64,000 bases of DNA from Priapulus caudatus (lineage: Eukaryota; Priapulida; Priapulimorpha; Priapulimorphida; Priapulidae), in NCBI RefSeq assembly GCF_000485595.1, contig NW_014577162.1, forward strand, positions 191,483 through 255,482, in the 5' to 3' direction. The translations under genes and the position numbers were made by a program. Shown in pieces: positions 12,353 to 25,846 of this stretch (its first letter is position 1; each line of letters begins with the position of its first letter). Below the pieces are notes generated by a model. The model had not been told where the DNA came from. It did not search any database and worked only from the letters and a program-made list of their open reading frames with translations.

Positions 12353-12962
12353 CCTAAAGGAACAGTAGCCTCTAGGTTCTAGGGTTATTTTCAGCTAATT
12401 AGGTTATAATTGCGCTAACATAAAAGTTTCATGCTTCAATCACTATTAGAAATATTTTTAAAAAATGTTTTAAAATAACGACTACAGTTTGATTACAACG
12501 AGCGGTGGCGCCACTCAGAGCGCACGATCTGAGAAGTTGCGCGAAAACCATTTTCCAGCAAGGGCTACAGACCGAGGTAATTCTTATTTATTCATTTAAA
12601 AGCAAAAGGATTGTAATATCTTATAAACGACATATAGTTTCAGTTATAATATGGATAAATTTGCCCTAAAATGAATATCGTTCCGTTTAAATAGCCATTT
12701 AGCGTATAAATATAAATTGCACTTTTATGTGATTACCCTCGGGTCATATTTACCTTGCAAATATAAAAATGCAAATACGCAAACTTTCAGGGTGGCAGCA
12801 CGGTCGCGGTGTGTCATAGGCGCCGTTCAAATTTTGTAGCGTTGATGTGTAAATAATTAATTAAGTATGCTCGGTGACAAATTAAACATGTGGTATAGAC
12901 GATTCTTGCTACAGTAAGTACGTTGTATGGCAGTAAAATCGCTAGAGGGTACTGTCCTTTAA
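12353..12962. mobile_element. MITE-A copy 3
   Basis: Same element and same target as copies 1 and 2. The left TTAA is damaged by a missing base. Confidence 0.7.
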
Positions 12963-13225
12963 GCTAAGGAGGTCAATTGTTCCCTCCTTCTTTACACCTC
13001 TTGACATTTTGACTTTGACCCCCAGCTTCGACATCCAATCGTTTTCGGATTACGCCCCCACGTTCCCGAATATCGTGACCGTACGTCGAGCGGTTAAGAT
13101 TTGTGCCCAACTGTGACGGAACCGGACGGACGGACGCTCGGAACGGACGCCGACGGACGGACGGACCGCCCGACGATTCATGCGATCTTACAAGCTGAAT
13201 CTGACTATTCAGATGAGCTAAAAAG
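12963..13225 (+). mobile_element. SINE-like repeat, near full length
   Basis: All landmarks are in order: TGACCC..., CGTACGTCGAGCGGTTAAG, TTTGTGCCCAACTGT, GGACGG run, CATGCGAT...ACAAGCTG and CAGATGAGCTAA. Many indels. Confidence 0.65.
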
Positions 13226-13781
13226 AATGGGAAAGATCAATAATTTTTTGAGTTGTCGCCCCTTTTGGCGGGTCGGTCGGTTGAGGGCAAACAAACGAAT
13301 ATTTTTATTATGCCTAATGCTGCGTGAACTGATTTATTCTGTTATTAATTATAGTCTGCTGATATAATGTTAATTAAAGCATATCTGCACCCTCTCCCAC
13401 CACAATCACCACCTAATGCTCACCCATTGACTGCAATGGTATGACAAATGTCGTTAATGTAAGCATTGGTGCACTCTTTACCCCCTATTTGTATAGATAT
13501 TTTCGTCCAAATTTCTTACTTCATTGCAGAACTTGTATTACAGAGAAATATAAAGCAACATAATCATTCTCCTCGTGGTTGATATTATAAGAGTAACTTC
13601 CAAACTAAGTGGCAAGACATTATCATGAACTATATTATACAGCAAGATATATAAACATATGCTCATTGATATTAATATTAGTTATACAAATATGCATTAA
13701 AGTGTCGAAGTTGCTACTCTGCTTTGCATCATGCATTAAATTATTACGTCACCGTAAATATACTGCACTTCCTTGTGAAGT

Positions 13782-13964
13782 GGCAGCACTGGTCGCGGTG
13801 TTCATGGCGCCGTTCACAATTTCGTAGCGTTGATGTGTGAATTAATCTATAGACAATTAAATTAGGTATTCTGGTAACAAATACGTGTAGGTATAGACGA
13901 TTTGTTATACAGTTAAGTTACAGTTGTATGCAGTAAAATCTTTAGAGCTCTACGTATCCTTTAA
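13782..13964. mobile_element. MITE-A right end, second W copy
   Basis: Equivalent of 6473-6644 within block W copy 2. Confidence 0.5.
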
Positions 13965-14590
13965 ATTACTGGCATATATACTTCCTGTTTATTATATTGT
14001 TTGATGTGTAAACATACACTCATGACTCATAACATGTATAGCCCATAGCAACAATAATGTTGGGAACATTAATATCAAATCGTTCCAGGTTTTTGCGTTT
14101 TTTAACTAGTTGAAAAATATTCTTATCAGGTAAGAATTTGACAATACGTGTAGTCCCCATAGTTCTTATCTTTTAATTGTAAAAAATGGCAACAAAAATT
14201 TTACAAATTTTACCATAGAAATTGTCGTGACGTAGTAAGTCGAATTTCAGCATCAACTGTGAGATTACCGTTACAGGGTGCATATGGCGTGGCTTTTTAA
14301 AGCCGTATATTATATATTACATTTCTTAATGTTAACCATCATATATCTCAGGATGGATATGTGCCACAGCATCCGCGCAAAACAGTATTGTAACCCGGAC
14401 CTGGCTACACCAGCACAGCAACAACCACACACACGCAGTGTAGTAATAGGTGAATTTTGGTGTTGCCAGGTATATGGAGGTCTCTGGTGTCAGTAGTTGT
14501 ATACCGTAGCTCACTCTTCCATGTGTACTACAGTGACATGTGATGCTGGGCGTCAGCTTAAGTGAAGTGTTGTGTCATTAATCCACTAAT

Positions 14591-15065
14591 GACCAAATCT
14601 CTTGATAATAATTAAAATCGAGAAAAAACCTGCGTGGAAATAAAAAGCAGTGTGAAAGGGGTGACCAGTCAGTCAAATTGCTGGACTAGCAGCTATGACT
14701 CCGCATACGCCTGTATTCCCAACAAATTCCAATCTCAACATGTGAAGGGGGCTGGCACTTCCACAGGTGGCAGTAGCAACCTGATGTATAATGACTTAAT
14801 GTTATATCATGATGTATTAATTATTATAGGCAGTGATAATTTAACTCGCTATACGGCAGAAGTATCCATCCTCCGCCTAATTTTAACGTATCACCAACAT
14901 TTGATTGACGTATATATTTATGCCGTCATCAACATAATTCATTCCAATCATCACATGATTCGCAATCCCATAAGGTTTAGCTATCTAGAAAATTTTAAAG
15001 GTTCAAATCCCATATTATTTCTAGTCAACATTGTAGCCCTGTTGATGGCGGTTCATACCTAGTGT
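14591..15065. other. Unassigned segment with a 142-codon ORF
   Basis: The plus-strand frame 14634-15062 is open for 142 codons, but its translation resembles AT-rich noncoding DNA (Ile/His/Asn-rich) and no family. It has no duplicate copy to test conservation. I regard it as probably non-coding. Confidence 0.2.
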
Positions 15066-15340
15066 CTACCTATTGTCCCAGACGCCCCAGTACCTATGTG
15101 CCCGGTACCTATGTGTCCCGGTACCTATGTGTCCCAGTTACCCCAAGGTCCCATGGTCCGGTACCTATGTGGTCCCGGTAACTATTGTGTCCAGTACCCA
15201 GGCACTATTGTGTCCCGGTACCTATGTGTCCCGGTAACTATGTGTCCCGTACCAGGCACTATTGTTCCACGGTACGCTATTGTCCAGTACCCAGGTACCA
15301 TGTTCCCGGTACCTATGTTTCCCAGTACACGAAATAAAGG
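15066..15340 (+). repeat. GGTACCTATGTGTCCC tandem array, plus orientation
   Basis: About 17-bp units (CGGTACCTATGTGTCC and variants) repeated some 15 times. An inverted array of the same unit lies at 16496-16710. Confidence 0.85.
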
Positions 15341-15725
15341 ATTTCAGGATTAGGCCTAGGCTGTTACGTCAGCAAACAAATTAATTAAAACAATTAAAAT
15401 GTTTTTGTAGTTAATTTTCAAATAAAAAACTACCAGTTCAGTTCACAATTTTTGCATTAAGCGGGGGACACACCATGCAAAATTCGCATGGTATAAGCAT
15501 AGATATATACATATTCTATATATCATTATAAATGTTCAATTTTCCATTATCGTTTTTTTTCCATGACTTTTATATAACTTCCATATATTTTAATATATTA
15601 TAATGAATGCGATTAATTTTGAGATTAATTCAGAATTTTTTTTTCGTTTGGGTTAAAGAATTTTGAGTCCCGTATTTAAAGGGTTAGTGCTGTAATTCAG
15701 TATATTCATCTTGTATTAAGACATT

Positions 15726-16418
15726 TTAAAGCATAATCCGACCATCGATTTATGCAAAGTTGACGAATGCTACAGTAACTGGCACCTTGTGTAGTTAATA
15801 AGTACATTACCTTATAGCCAAACGCTATTAGTTTGTCCAACACTGCTGGTTACTAAGAAATCTAATTGAAATCCGCAGTCCAAGAAACGGTTGTTAGACA
15901 GTTACAAACCGCCATTCCGGCCGTAACCGGCCGTAACCGGCGAGGCGGTGTCATACAGATTATAGTGCACGACATTTTCGCACGTATGCTCGGCCGTCAG
16001 TGATTTCGATCCTTGTAGTCTAGTCGCATTCCGTACGTTATGGTTTTACTCTTGGGATTCGGAATAAAATGAATATACGAAGTTCTTGAGATTACAAGTA
16101 ACATATAATATAGTGGCAACTAAGGCAAATAATAACACTAGCAAACAATTCACCCGGGACAAACAATTCTATGCTCAACATCCTGTAGCCACATGTACGT
16201 CACGAACCGAACTCGAGTTTAATTTGTTAGTAATAAATTTAGCGTGTCGCCAATTACCAAATTTACGGATTTCAATTAGACATTTCTAGTAATTAGCAGT
16301 GATATTGGACAAACTAATACGCGTTGGGCTATAAGGTAATGACTTATTAACTACACAAGTGCCAGTTACTGTAGCATCGTCAACTTTGCATTAATCGATT
16401 GCTCGAATATGCCTTTAA
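15726..16418 (+). mobile_element. MITE-B copy 1 (long TIRs, TTAA flanks)
   Basis: The terminal inverted repeats are about 170 bp (15730-15905 against 16240-16414), containing GTTGACGAATGCTACAG and its complement, with TTAA at 15726-15729 and 16415-16418. The core includes two CCGGCCGTAA units. A second, oppositely oriented copy is at 49902-50577, which confirms the limits. No coding capacity. Confidence 0.8.
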
Positions 16419-16495
16419 GGGAGAATACTGAGCATAGTTTTATTCTCTCATGACTTTAAATAGTACCCCCTTAATATGAGTGAACATAGGACGGA

Positions 16496-16710
16496 AAACC
16501 TATGGTACCGTGTACTGGACACATAGGTACGGGACACATAGTACTGGATACATAGGTACCTGGAAACATAGGTACCTGGGACACATAGGTACCGGAAATA
16601 TAGGTACGGGACATAGGCGGAAACATAGGTACCCGGAACATAGGTACCGGGACACATAGGTACTGAGTACTGGACACGAAGGTACCGGAACATAGGTATG
16701 GACCCGTTTG
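16496..16710 (-). repeat. GGGACACATAGGTACC tandem array, inverted partner
   Basis: Reverse-complement units of the 15066-15340 array. Together the two arrays bracket MITE-B nearly symmetrically (386 bp before it, 78 bp after). Confidence 0.85.
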
Positions 16711-16810
16711 ATCGGGGCATGCCCTATAGATCAAAGGTCCGATAGACCGAAGGTCTGATTAGACCGAGAGGTCAGAACCGAGTATGCACAAGGAATTAGG
16801 GCGCTAGAGT

Positions 16811-16846
16811 TAGGGTATGAGTTAGGGTTAGGGTTAGGGTTAGGGC
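16811..16846 (+). repeat. Short interstitial TTAGGG run
   Basis: Five to six TTAGGG-like hexamers, the last four exact. Shorter traces occur at 28440-28488 and 52826-52851. Flanking sequence (16735-17005) has inverted CGAAGGTCTG / CCTTCGGTCTA words. Too short to be a telomere. Confidence 0.7.
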
Positions 16847-17330
16847 ATATATATGGTTTATAGTGGCATCGGTGAATGTGCGGCATATTCACGTTCGAAT
16901 ACGGCATCAGTAGATGTCCGGATGCGTAGCCTGGAGGCTAGGCGACCGATTCCGGACGTGTAGCCAATGCGTATTCGAATAAACCTTCGGTCTATAGGGC
17001 TGTAACCGTTCGATCATAGAACTTGGAAGCTATTTTCCGTTAATCACGTTTCCAATACGAAACCTTTTGAACACATTTCTAGCATACATATATACACATA
17101 CATAAACATACTAGCCAAGTACTGTACGGTAAAATAGCTGAAATGGATAACCTGCCGTATACGGTTAAATAGCCACTGCGTAATTACTATGTGTATATTG
17201 TTCACTATAAGTATAACTATAACTATAAGTATATAAGTATAACCTATATATGGCTATACTAGTTCTATACGAAGTTGTTGGGACGAAGTTGACAGTAACC
17301 GCGAAGTAGTTCAAGTACGACACAGCCGGG

Positions 17331-17340
17331 TATATAAAAG
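17331..17340 (+). promoter_or_regulatory. Possible TATA box (TATATAAAAG)
   Basis: A good TATA-box match about 65 bp upstream of a GTAAGG splice-donor-like site (near 17401), so a small non-coding first exon is conceivable. No downstream exon was identified. Weak. Confidence 0.2.
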
Positions 17341-18029
17341 ATGTGGTAACAGGACTTTACTTTATGCTTTACCAGAATTCGACGCCAGTACATCAAATGT
17401 AAGGGTGTGTAATTAAGCGGCTAACACAACAACCACTCATTCATATTTAGTCATTATAAACTTCCCACGACATATTATTTACTAACACTAACATGCTCGC
17501 GGACACGTGGATGTTCTCTTGTTCACTATCCAGCTATCCAGCTATCCAGCTTATAATGATTTCTTTGCTTATACTATTTTAATAAATTCTATGCAAATTC
17601 ATAATAACAAACAATATGCCAGGTAGTACTAGTATGCTTAATTTGTTTATTCAAATACACTATTCCTTCAACGTATCATCGCCAGCGTTGTCGACACAAC
17701 ATTGACGGTAAGACTCGGAGTGAGTAAGAGCTGTCGAGCTCATGTTGATATCCCGGGGGGGTCACTAGTATATATGCCGGTATTACCCCATGTGCGTTCC
17801 AAATTTTGCGGGTTAGGGGGGTGTTTTTCAACTTCTAAAGCGGGCGCGCGCGTGAGCAAATAGGCCCCTCTTTACAAAGCTAATCCCGCAATAAGCCCTC
17901 GGAATCGTTCAAGTCAAGCACCGCGCACGCACAGTAGGCGCCCCTCACGGGCCCCCTCCATTCCCTCCACTCTTTGCCCTCCACTTGTCTGCAAGGGACT
18001 CTTTCATTGTGTATGCAATATATTCCCCC
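17341..18029. other. Non-coding segment, nothing recognised
   Basis: Apart from the C-rich stretch at 17870-18029 leading into a SINE, I see no gene, RNA or repeat I can name here. Confidence 0.5.
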
Positions 18030-18262
18030 TCCGTTTACACAACTTTGACCTTTGACCATTGACCCCCTAAATTTGTCATCCCGAATCCTTTTCACGATCC
18101 CCCCCCCCGACGTCCCGAATATCGTGACTGTACGTCGAGCGGTTAAGATTTGTGCCCAACTGTTGACGCACGGACGGACGGACGCACGGACGGACGCACA
18201 ATCATGCGATTCTACAAGCTGCATCTAACTACGTCAGATGAGCTAATAAATAAATAAATAAT
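18030..18262 (+). mobile_element. SINE-like repeat with (AATA)n tail
   Basis: The most complete copy. It has a TTTGACCTTTGACCATTGAC head, CGTACGTCGAGCGGTTAAG, TTTGTGCCCAACTGTTGACG, GGACGG run, CATGCGATTCTACAAGCTGC and TCAGATGAGCTAA, ending in TAAATAAATAAATAA. The A-rich tail at the 3' end supports a retroposed element. I could not identify RNA polymerase III boxes with confidence. Confidence 0.7.
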
Positions 18263-18379
18263 TTAATTGATTAACAAATAAATAAATAAATAAGATACAC
18301 GGGTCGTTTTGATGGCACATTGTCAAGACAATGTAATTTGGGCCGACTGCATCAAACCTCTATTGCATACTATATCAGG

Positions 18380-18570
18380 ACTGGATACACGCCATATTTT
18401 TCGCGAATTCAGACTTGAAGGGGCAATTTCGCGAATGGTTAATTTCGCGGTCGGTGAATTCCCGAATCAGTGAAGAACAGCGTATTGCTATTAAAATTTT
18501 CGCGTGTTGTTAGTTCCGCGGTCGGGGACGCGTTCGCAAAATTCGCGAAAATTAATTAAACCACCGCGAA
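18380..18570. repeat. TTCGCGAA-rich palindromic segment
   Basis: Repeated TTCGCGAA / AATTTCGCG words, a common feature of invertebrate foldback repeats. A second, indel-rich copy is at 33930-34100. Confidence 0.5.
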
Positions 18571-18802
18571 ATATACAGCGTATATAGGGCCTATAGTGCC
18601 TACAGTAATAAATTATTATCTATTATTCACTCCTACTAAATGTCTGCATATAGAATATAGACACGTACGTGCGTTGGAGTCTAGATCGCGCAGACTATAA
18701 CACTTGCATCACCATCATGATCATTAGCAACCAGCAAATAAGTTTGCGCGAACTGTATGACACGGGGTTAAAAATGTACCATATTCGTCGTGTACCTACA
18801 CG

Positions 18803-18813
18803 TATATATATAA
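18803..18813 (+). promoter_or_regulatory. Probable TATA box of the JmjC gene
   Basis: TATATATATAA lies about 260 bp upstream of the start codon at 19072. A start of transcription near 18835 would leave a 5'UTR of about 235 nt. The second copy has the element partly altered (34330-34342). Prediction from position and motif only. Confidence 0.4.
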
Positions 18814-19071
18814 GACCACGTCATCGCATCGTGTTAGCACGGTAGCGGAACACGCGTAAGCATAAGTGATGTGCTATAGCCACTGTCTGCTGCCGCAGCT
18901 GTTACGTACGCCCGACACGTGTCTCCGCCGGCATAACCCGGCATGTCGTACGTGGTCCTTCCACGTCTCGCCCTTTTTGGCAGGGCGCGAATAACCTCTG
19001 TTCCTGATCAAATTCGGCCGATTTTATGTACATCAAGGACACACTTTGGCTGCCCGTTCTAAAAAATAAAT

Positions 19072-22000
19072 ATGCTTGGATCTGAGACGGTGCTTCGTGG
19101 CATCGTAATCTTAACTGCCGTGGCTAATTGGCACCTTGTTGGTGCCCAGTTCGAATTCGCAAAGGACCAGAGAACCGATAGGCATTTTCCACCGTTTATC
19201 TCCGAGCACCATACGTCTGGTAAAGCCACTAGAAACACGATTCCGTCTGGTCACCTGAGGCCGCTCGGTAAGTTACTCAAACTATGTCGGGGAGAAGTAT
19301 ACGTTAATTGTGATTACGTTTGCGAGTACAGAGGAAAATTATAATATACAAACGTAAACGCGAATGTGCACGCACTCACACACGTACACACGAACCAAGG
19401 AACGCACCCGTGCATGCACGCACCGCACTCCATACACGCGCCCGCGCACGCACGCACTCGCACACAAATTCAATAAAACTAAAGCGGTTTCCCCAAATAT
19501 AAAACTGTTACTCTTTATTAACAGGAGTTATCAAACTTTTCAACCCGTAAATTTTCTGATCCTGGGCAATGTGTTTTACGATGCGCGAACCTGTGGTAGA
19601 CATTGTATATATAAAAAATATTAGCGGCAAAGTGGACATATATAAATTTAGTTCGTTGTGTTCTCGTGCAGAGAAATAACAATTGACGAGAGAGAGAACG
19701 GAAATGTTTATATAGTCGTCTATGTAACACCGACGTTGTACACATTAAAGAATATTAGAACACATTAGATCATATCAGTTTAAGTAATGTATAAATTCCG
19801 TAAGCACGTTTACATGATCGTGTCATAATGTTAACGAGATATAGGATCTGATTTACTATTGGCTAAAGGTGTAATATGTGTATAGGTGTATAAGGTCTAT
19901 AAGTGCGATATGCATTGTCATCGAGTGTATTGCAAAACTAATAATCCTTCGAGCCGGATTTCAACCAGCGACCTAAGGATAACCGTTCATATTCCTCTAC
20001 AGTCCTCCGCTCTACCAACTGAGCTAACGAAGGCTTCTTACTTTAATCTAAAATTATAACCATTTATCATAAATAAAGTCTATCATGCTTAACTATCTCT
20101 ATTAGATTTCCACCTTGCGCGGTTGGCTATCAATTATGTCAATTTTTGTGGCTGTTTTGTGAAAAGAAAATGAAAGTGTGCTTAAATGCCTGTTAATTAA
20201 CATTCTGCAATAGACACCATTTAAATTGAACTATTTATACAATGACATAAATAATTTAAAAAACTCAATCCTTCGAGCCGGATTTGAACCAGCGACCTAA
20301 GGATAACTGCTATGACTCCACTACAGTCCTCCGCGCTACCAACTGAGCTATCGAAGGATTCTTACTGCATACCCACATTATAACCATTTATAACCATTAT
20401 AAAACATTATTTATAACCATAAAGTGTATCATGATTAACTATATTAGATTTCCACTTTGCGCGGTTGGCTGTCAGTTATGCCAATATTTGTGGCTGATTT
20501 GTGAAAAGAGAATGAATGTGTGTTTAAATGCCTGTTTAATAATATTTCACAACATACATAATTTAAATCTAAACTATATTTATTTACTGACGTAAATCAG
20601 TTTAAAATCGGCAATCCTTCGAGCCGGATTTGAAACAGCGACCTAAGGATAACTGCTATCACTCCACTATACAGTCCTCCGCTCTACCAACTGAGCTATC
20701 GAAGGAGCTTGCGGAGTTCTTTCAGTTACAACTATCAATGCGGAATCAAAAAAGCCTGTCGTAGTTATTAATACTCAAGTTTGTCCCATCAACTACGTTG
20801 AACCATTAGCTAACAACTTAATTGTTTAATAAAGATGGCAGTGTATTCATAGATAATCGCTGTATAGAATTAATTGTCTCAAAATGTGTGTCATCCTTTA
20901 ACACATAACGTGTTGTTATCGCATAACAAACCTAACGTATAAAATTGCCAACAAGGTAAACTGAGTCGGGGCCTATTGTTAAACGTCTACATACCGCATT
21001 TATTAATTGAATGAAATGTTAAAATTAATCCTTCGAGCCGGATTTGAACCAGCGACCTAAGGATAACTGCTCTGTTTCCACTACAGTCCTCCGCTCTACC
21101 AACTGAGCTATCGAAGGGTGCATGGTGTGAACTGCGACAAGCTAGTTGACTTTTCAGACAAAGAAACATGGCAAGATACAGAGATAGATAAAGTCTTAAA
21201 GAGGGAGGTGGCTGGAATAAAGATAGAGCAAGAGATAAATAAATAAATAAATAGTGAAGGCATGACCGAGAGAATGAAACGCGCGCATAACATTAACATG
21301 AATGGGGACAATTACAGAAGCCACACGCGCGCATATAAATGCACGAACGTGCACACTTAAGCAAATCGGAAGAAATAGGGCAGTGGTAAACTGAAATGCA
21401 AATAATTATACAAAGACGAAGCATGCTCATTCATAGCGTAGTTCGATCGTTTATGTTCTCGTGCAGATAAATAACAATTGATGAGAGCGAAATACGGAGC
21501 CGTTCATGTAATCGTCTATAATCGTAACGCGTAACGCCGACGTTGTGCATATTAAAGAAATTCAGTTTAAGTAACGTATATATTTTATCATCATCACAAT
21601 GTTAACGAGATAGGATCTTATTTCATATGACTGAAGATGTAAATGCGCTACGTTGTCATTGAGTGTATTGCAAAAGCTATATTCCTTCGAGCCGGATTTC
21701 AACTAGCGACCTAACGATAACCGTTCATATTCTTCTACAGTCCTCAGCTCTACCAACTGAGCTATCAAAGGCTTCTTGCTTTATTCCCAAATTATAACCA
21801 TTTATCATAAATACAGTTTATTTACTATATATATATTAGATTTCCATTTTGTGCGGTTGGCTATCAGTTATGCAAATGTTTATGGCTGGGGTGTGTAAAG
21901 AAATGTGTCCTTGTATATATACCTATATTAAAATATTTTACAATAGAAATAATTTAAATCGAAACTATTTATTTACTTTCATAAATAAGTTAAAAAAAAT

Positions 22001-24021
22001 TGAAATCCTTCGGGCCGGATTTAATCCAGCGACCTAAGGATAACTGCTCTGGTTCCACTACAGTCCTCCGCTCTATACCACCTGAGCTATCGAAGGATTT
22101 ATTGCCACAACTTTTGTTATATTATCTATATTTCGATCTGATGATGGTGAAGAAAGTCAGTAAGGGAGGTAGAGAGGGAGAGAGAGAAAGTAAGCGAGAA
22201 TGAGAAGCGCATATAATGCACTTACGTATGCACAGACACCAGCAAGCGCGGACACCCACGCGAAAGAAGAGCGAGAAAAAGAGGGGAGGATCAGAAGAAA
22301 GACGATGGAGAAAATGGGAGAGTAAGGGTAAAAGAATAGGTTATTACCACGTGTTATAGGAAAATAATAACATTATGTGTATGTTTTGCAGGTTATCAAT
22401 CAAAAGCAAAAAGTCCAGCACGGGTCTATAAGTCATTTAACGTGACGGAATTCGCATCAAAGCACTTCAAGAAAACGCCTCAAACTCCCGCTGTTTATCG
22501 GAAGCTAATCAACGTTAGTGACGTTAACACAATTACTGACGATGTGATGAAAAAAAGGTGACAATATTATTTTGAAACGCGCCTGAATCTTTCTAACCGT
22601 ACAAATTATGGCGGTGTTTTTATTCTTAATTAATAATTATGACTATTTTAGTAAAATAATTATGACTTATTTAGTACAAATAGTATGGTATGTTAAGTGC
22701 ATCAAGGGTAGTTCCATTGGTTTCTACACGTCATGATTACCTCTTGTGACGTATAATTCTCCGTTTGTTTACATACTTATAGGTTCGGCTCGATCCGAAT
22801 CCCTGTTTATAATGTTCACGATTCGCCTCTGAGGTACAAGCCGATGCGAAAGAAGTTGAGCAAGCTTCTAGAAAAGTTCCACTACGAGGATTGGTTCATG
22901 GACGCTACGTGCCCAGATCATATGCGCACCCTGTTTAAAGTATCGGCGCCATCTTTCTCCGCGTGTGTCGTCTAAAATATGAAGAGTTAATTAAGCACAT
23001 CTTTATAAGTAGATAATTACTTAGCTCCTGGACATCTAAGGGATCTCCAGGATTTCTAGCACAATACGGAGTAATGTGTAAAGATAGAAGCGAGACGGCA
23101 CTGAGAATGTTATCTTGAGAAAAGCGAGAAAACAGAATCGCTTGATAATATTAAAGTGTCGAAATTCTGAAATACGTTTTGGTTAATGTATGATAAACGA
23201 ACGATGCTTATCGATCACTGATTTAACTTGCATCGACAGATTCCTGCATTTCTTACTTGCGCCAAGTCTACGATAAATTCGACAGCCGCGCCGCCGGTGA
23301 TACAAGAGGTGCGACTATGGCTGAGTAGTGGGGAGACGGCAGCACCTCTACAATATATTCCCGACCACCAGTTTCTCTGTCTGCTCAGTGGCAGATGGGA
23401 CGTCATATTTATGGAGAACAGCCACAAAAGCAAAGTAGCGATGAAAGAACCTGTGAGTGTAACGTTTGCTCTCGTCGAAAAAACAGATATTTGTGTAATG
23501 TTTACTATCAATGATTAGGTTCAGTAGCGCATTATTTTATCTATTACATGAGCAGAACAATTATTATTGTTGTCATTACAGATAATGACGTTTACGTGAG
23601 AAAAAATTATTTTTTGAAAAATTATAGTAAAAATGTACCAAATTGACAGCTTAAGTGTGAGAATCCATGCCTGTTGATGACGCTGGGAAATACTTGTCAT
23701 GCTACTGTGTGTCGAGAGAAATAAGAATGAAAAAGTATCATATGAGCAAAATGCAACACTATTCTTATCACTATATTGCAGCACTAGCTTGAAAAGTTAT
23801 GTAACCGGATTTTTATCAATTAGGTTTACACTGTGAAAAGAGGGTATACAGAAATGAACATAGATATGATCAACGTGTTCACCTACAAAGAAGTCAAGGA
23901 TGTTCCGTGGACATGGACGACCATGCGCCCAGGCGACTGCGCATTCATTCCTGCAGGTAGGACAACCACACATTTTCATGTGTTGAGTTGCACGCGCGCG
24001 CGCGCGTGTGTGTGTGTGTTT

Positions 24022-24085
<64 letters not shown>

Positions 24086-25807
24086 TGCTGCGTAGCGTGC
24101 CGTTGTGCGCGCGTGCGTTGCGTGTCTCCGTGTCGCGAACAGCGGTGCTGATAAGATCACCCATATCAAATGATAAATATATATGCAGCCATGTTAATTT
24201 TGTTTGCATGTACTTTTATTGACTTGTCCGTGTTAGAAGGGTGATCCGATTCTTAACAAAATACTAACAGCACACGCTTACTTTACTTAGGGCATCTTTA
24301 CCATTTACGGGCATTTGGCGAGCAATGGGAGTCAACGCACTCCTTAATCCGGCTTCAAACTTTAGCAGGACTGCGAGCAAATTGTAACGCAACTACGTCA
24401 CTCGAGAAGCTGCGAACAGTATGGACATACACGGAAGAAAGAAGGTAACTCTATACTAGCATGCGTTTCGTTTACCTACTACTAAAACGCCCTGCTCCAC
24501 AGAATTACCACGACAGTGCCCGATGAGAGACGACAGACGAAAGACAACCGACGACGGTTCTGAATGGTGGTGCGAGAAAAATCATTATCAATTCGTTTAA
24601 TTAACAGGAATATGTGATATAATTACCTTAGATATATAGAATCCTAGTAGAATTTTATCTGAGATGCTGTCTGAGCCGACTATAATTTAAGCATGCAGCA
24701 CACTTCACCATTTTTGTTGCTCGTACAGACAATTTCATTTTTTGGCGCTTTTGACGCACAGCCACACGTGAGTGGGACGTGTGCTGTTGACAGGCAATTT
24801 TTGTTGCCAGAGTTGTAGCTTTAACCCATTCATAAACAGTTATAAATAAAAGAAATATATAAATTTTATCAATATTTCGTACTTAGCCTAGGGCCTATAT
24901 TTGTATATTGTATTTTGTATGTTGTATATTTGTATATTTGTATATTGTATATTTGTAATATATAAATTTTATCAACATTTCTGTTACTTAGGCCTAAGGG
25001 CGCTCTATACTTTGTATATTTGTATGTTTGTAATATTTTATATTGTATTGACCCATTTTGAAATCATGTGACGGCAGCGCTAATTTTGATTGTCTGCGAG
25101 TGATTTTGTTCCGATTGCCGTGGCGGCCACTTCCACAAGTTGTCACCACGAATCGTGATGAGAAACAACCGGTTTGATTCTCGGCAACTCGTGGTCACCA
25201 CTAATTTCCGTGGTGAGTGGTCGTGCGGCCCCCGCACACTGGCCATTTTTGTAGCGACCACGAAAATTGCCTGTACAGCACGAAATGGCGTGAGTGTGCT
25301 GGCACTTAAAGCCAACCAGCGCTATAATGGTTTTTATATGACACAGTATAGCCGCTGTTGTGTGCAGTTATCAAGCAGATGTCGTACATAGTTCCGCAGA
25401 CCTGAATAAGCAAGACACCAAAACCTTAAAATACTTGGCAGTTTTGCACACGTAACATATACCTTATGCGTGTTAAAGGACCACAAAAGTGTATACTTCA
25501 CACTAACCTTTGCAGCGACATGGGACGGCATTTGGCTTAAATTCGAGAATGTAACATTATATATATATAAAATTACTGGGGCTTTACCATGGCACCATCA
25601 TTAGCAATGATACATAATTTTTACACAAAGCCAATCCTGACTATTTATTCTTTCCTAGACACATCTATAAGACATCTATCTTAAATTACAATGAAGAATA
25701 ATACACTCTAATGTAGGCGTATTGCCATAGAAATATATAAAAACACAACTAAGTCCAACTATATCTCTATAGTCTACATCTATATTTTATCTATTCTATA
25801 ATATATG

Positions 25808-25846
<39 letters not shown>

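Larger units (their letters stand above)
10290..14590. repeat. Blocks X (copy 3) and W (copy 2), indel-rich
   Basis: Continuous X-W arrangement equivalent to 189-2978 followed by 5880-7254. Compared with the other copies, 11400-14590 has an inserted or lost base every 10-20 bp (for example at 12690-12790), as expected of an uncorrected long read used for gap filling. Contains MITE-A (12353-12962), a SINE (12963-13225) and a MITE-A right end (13782-13964). Confidence 0.7.

Noticed and set aside
14634-15062. 142-codon ORF
   Set aside because: AT-rich composition, no domain, no splice or promoter context. Length is possible by chance in this sequence.
16811-16846. Telomere
   Set aside because: Only a few TTAGGG units, with unique sequence on both sides.
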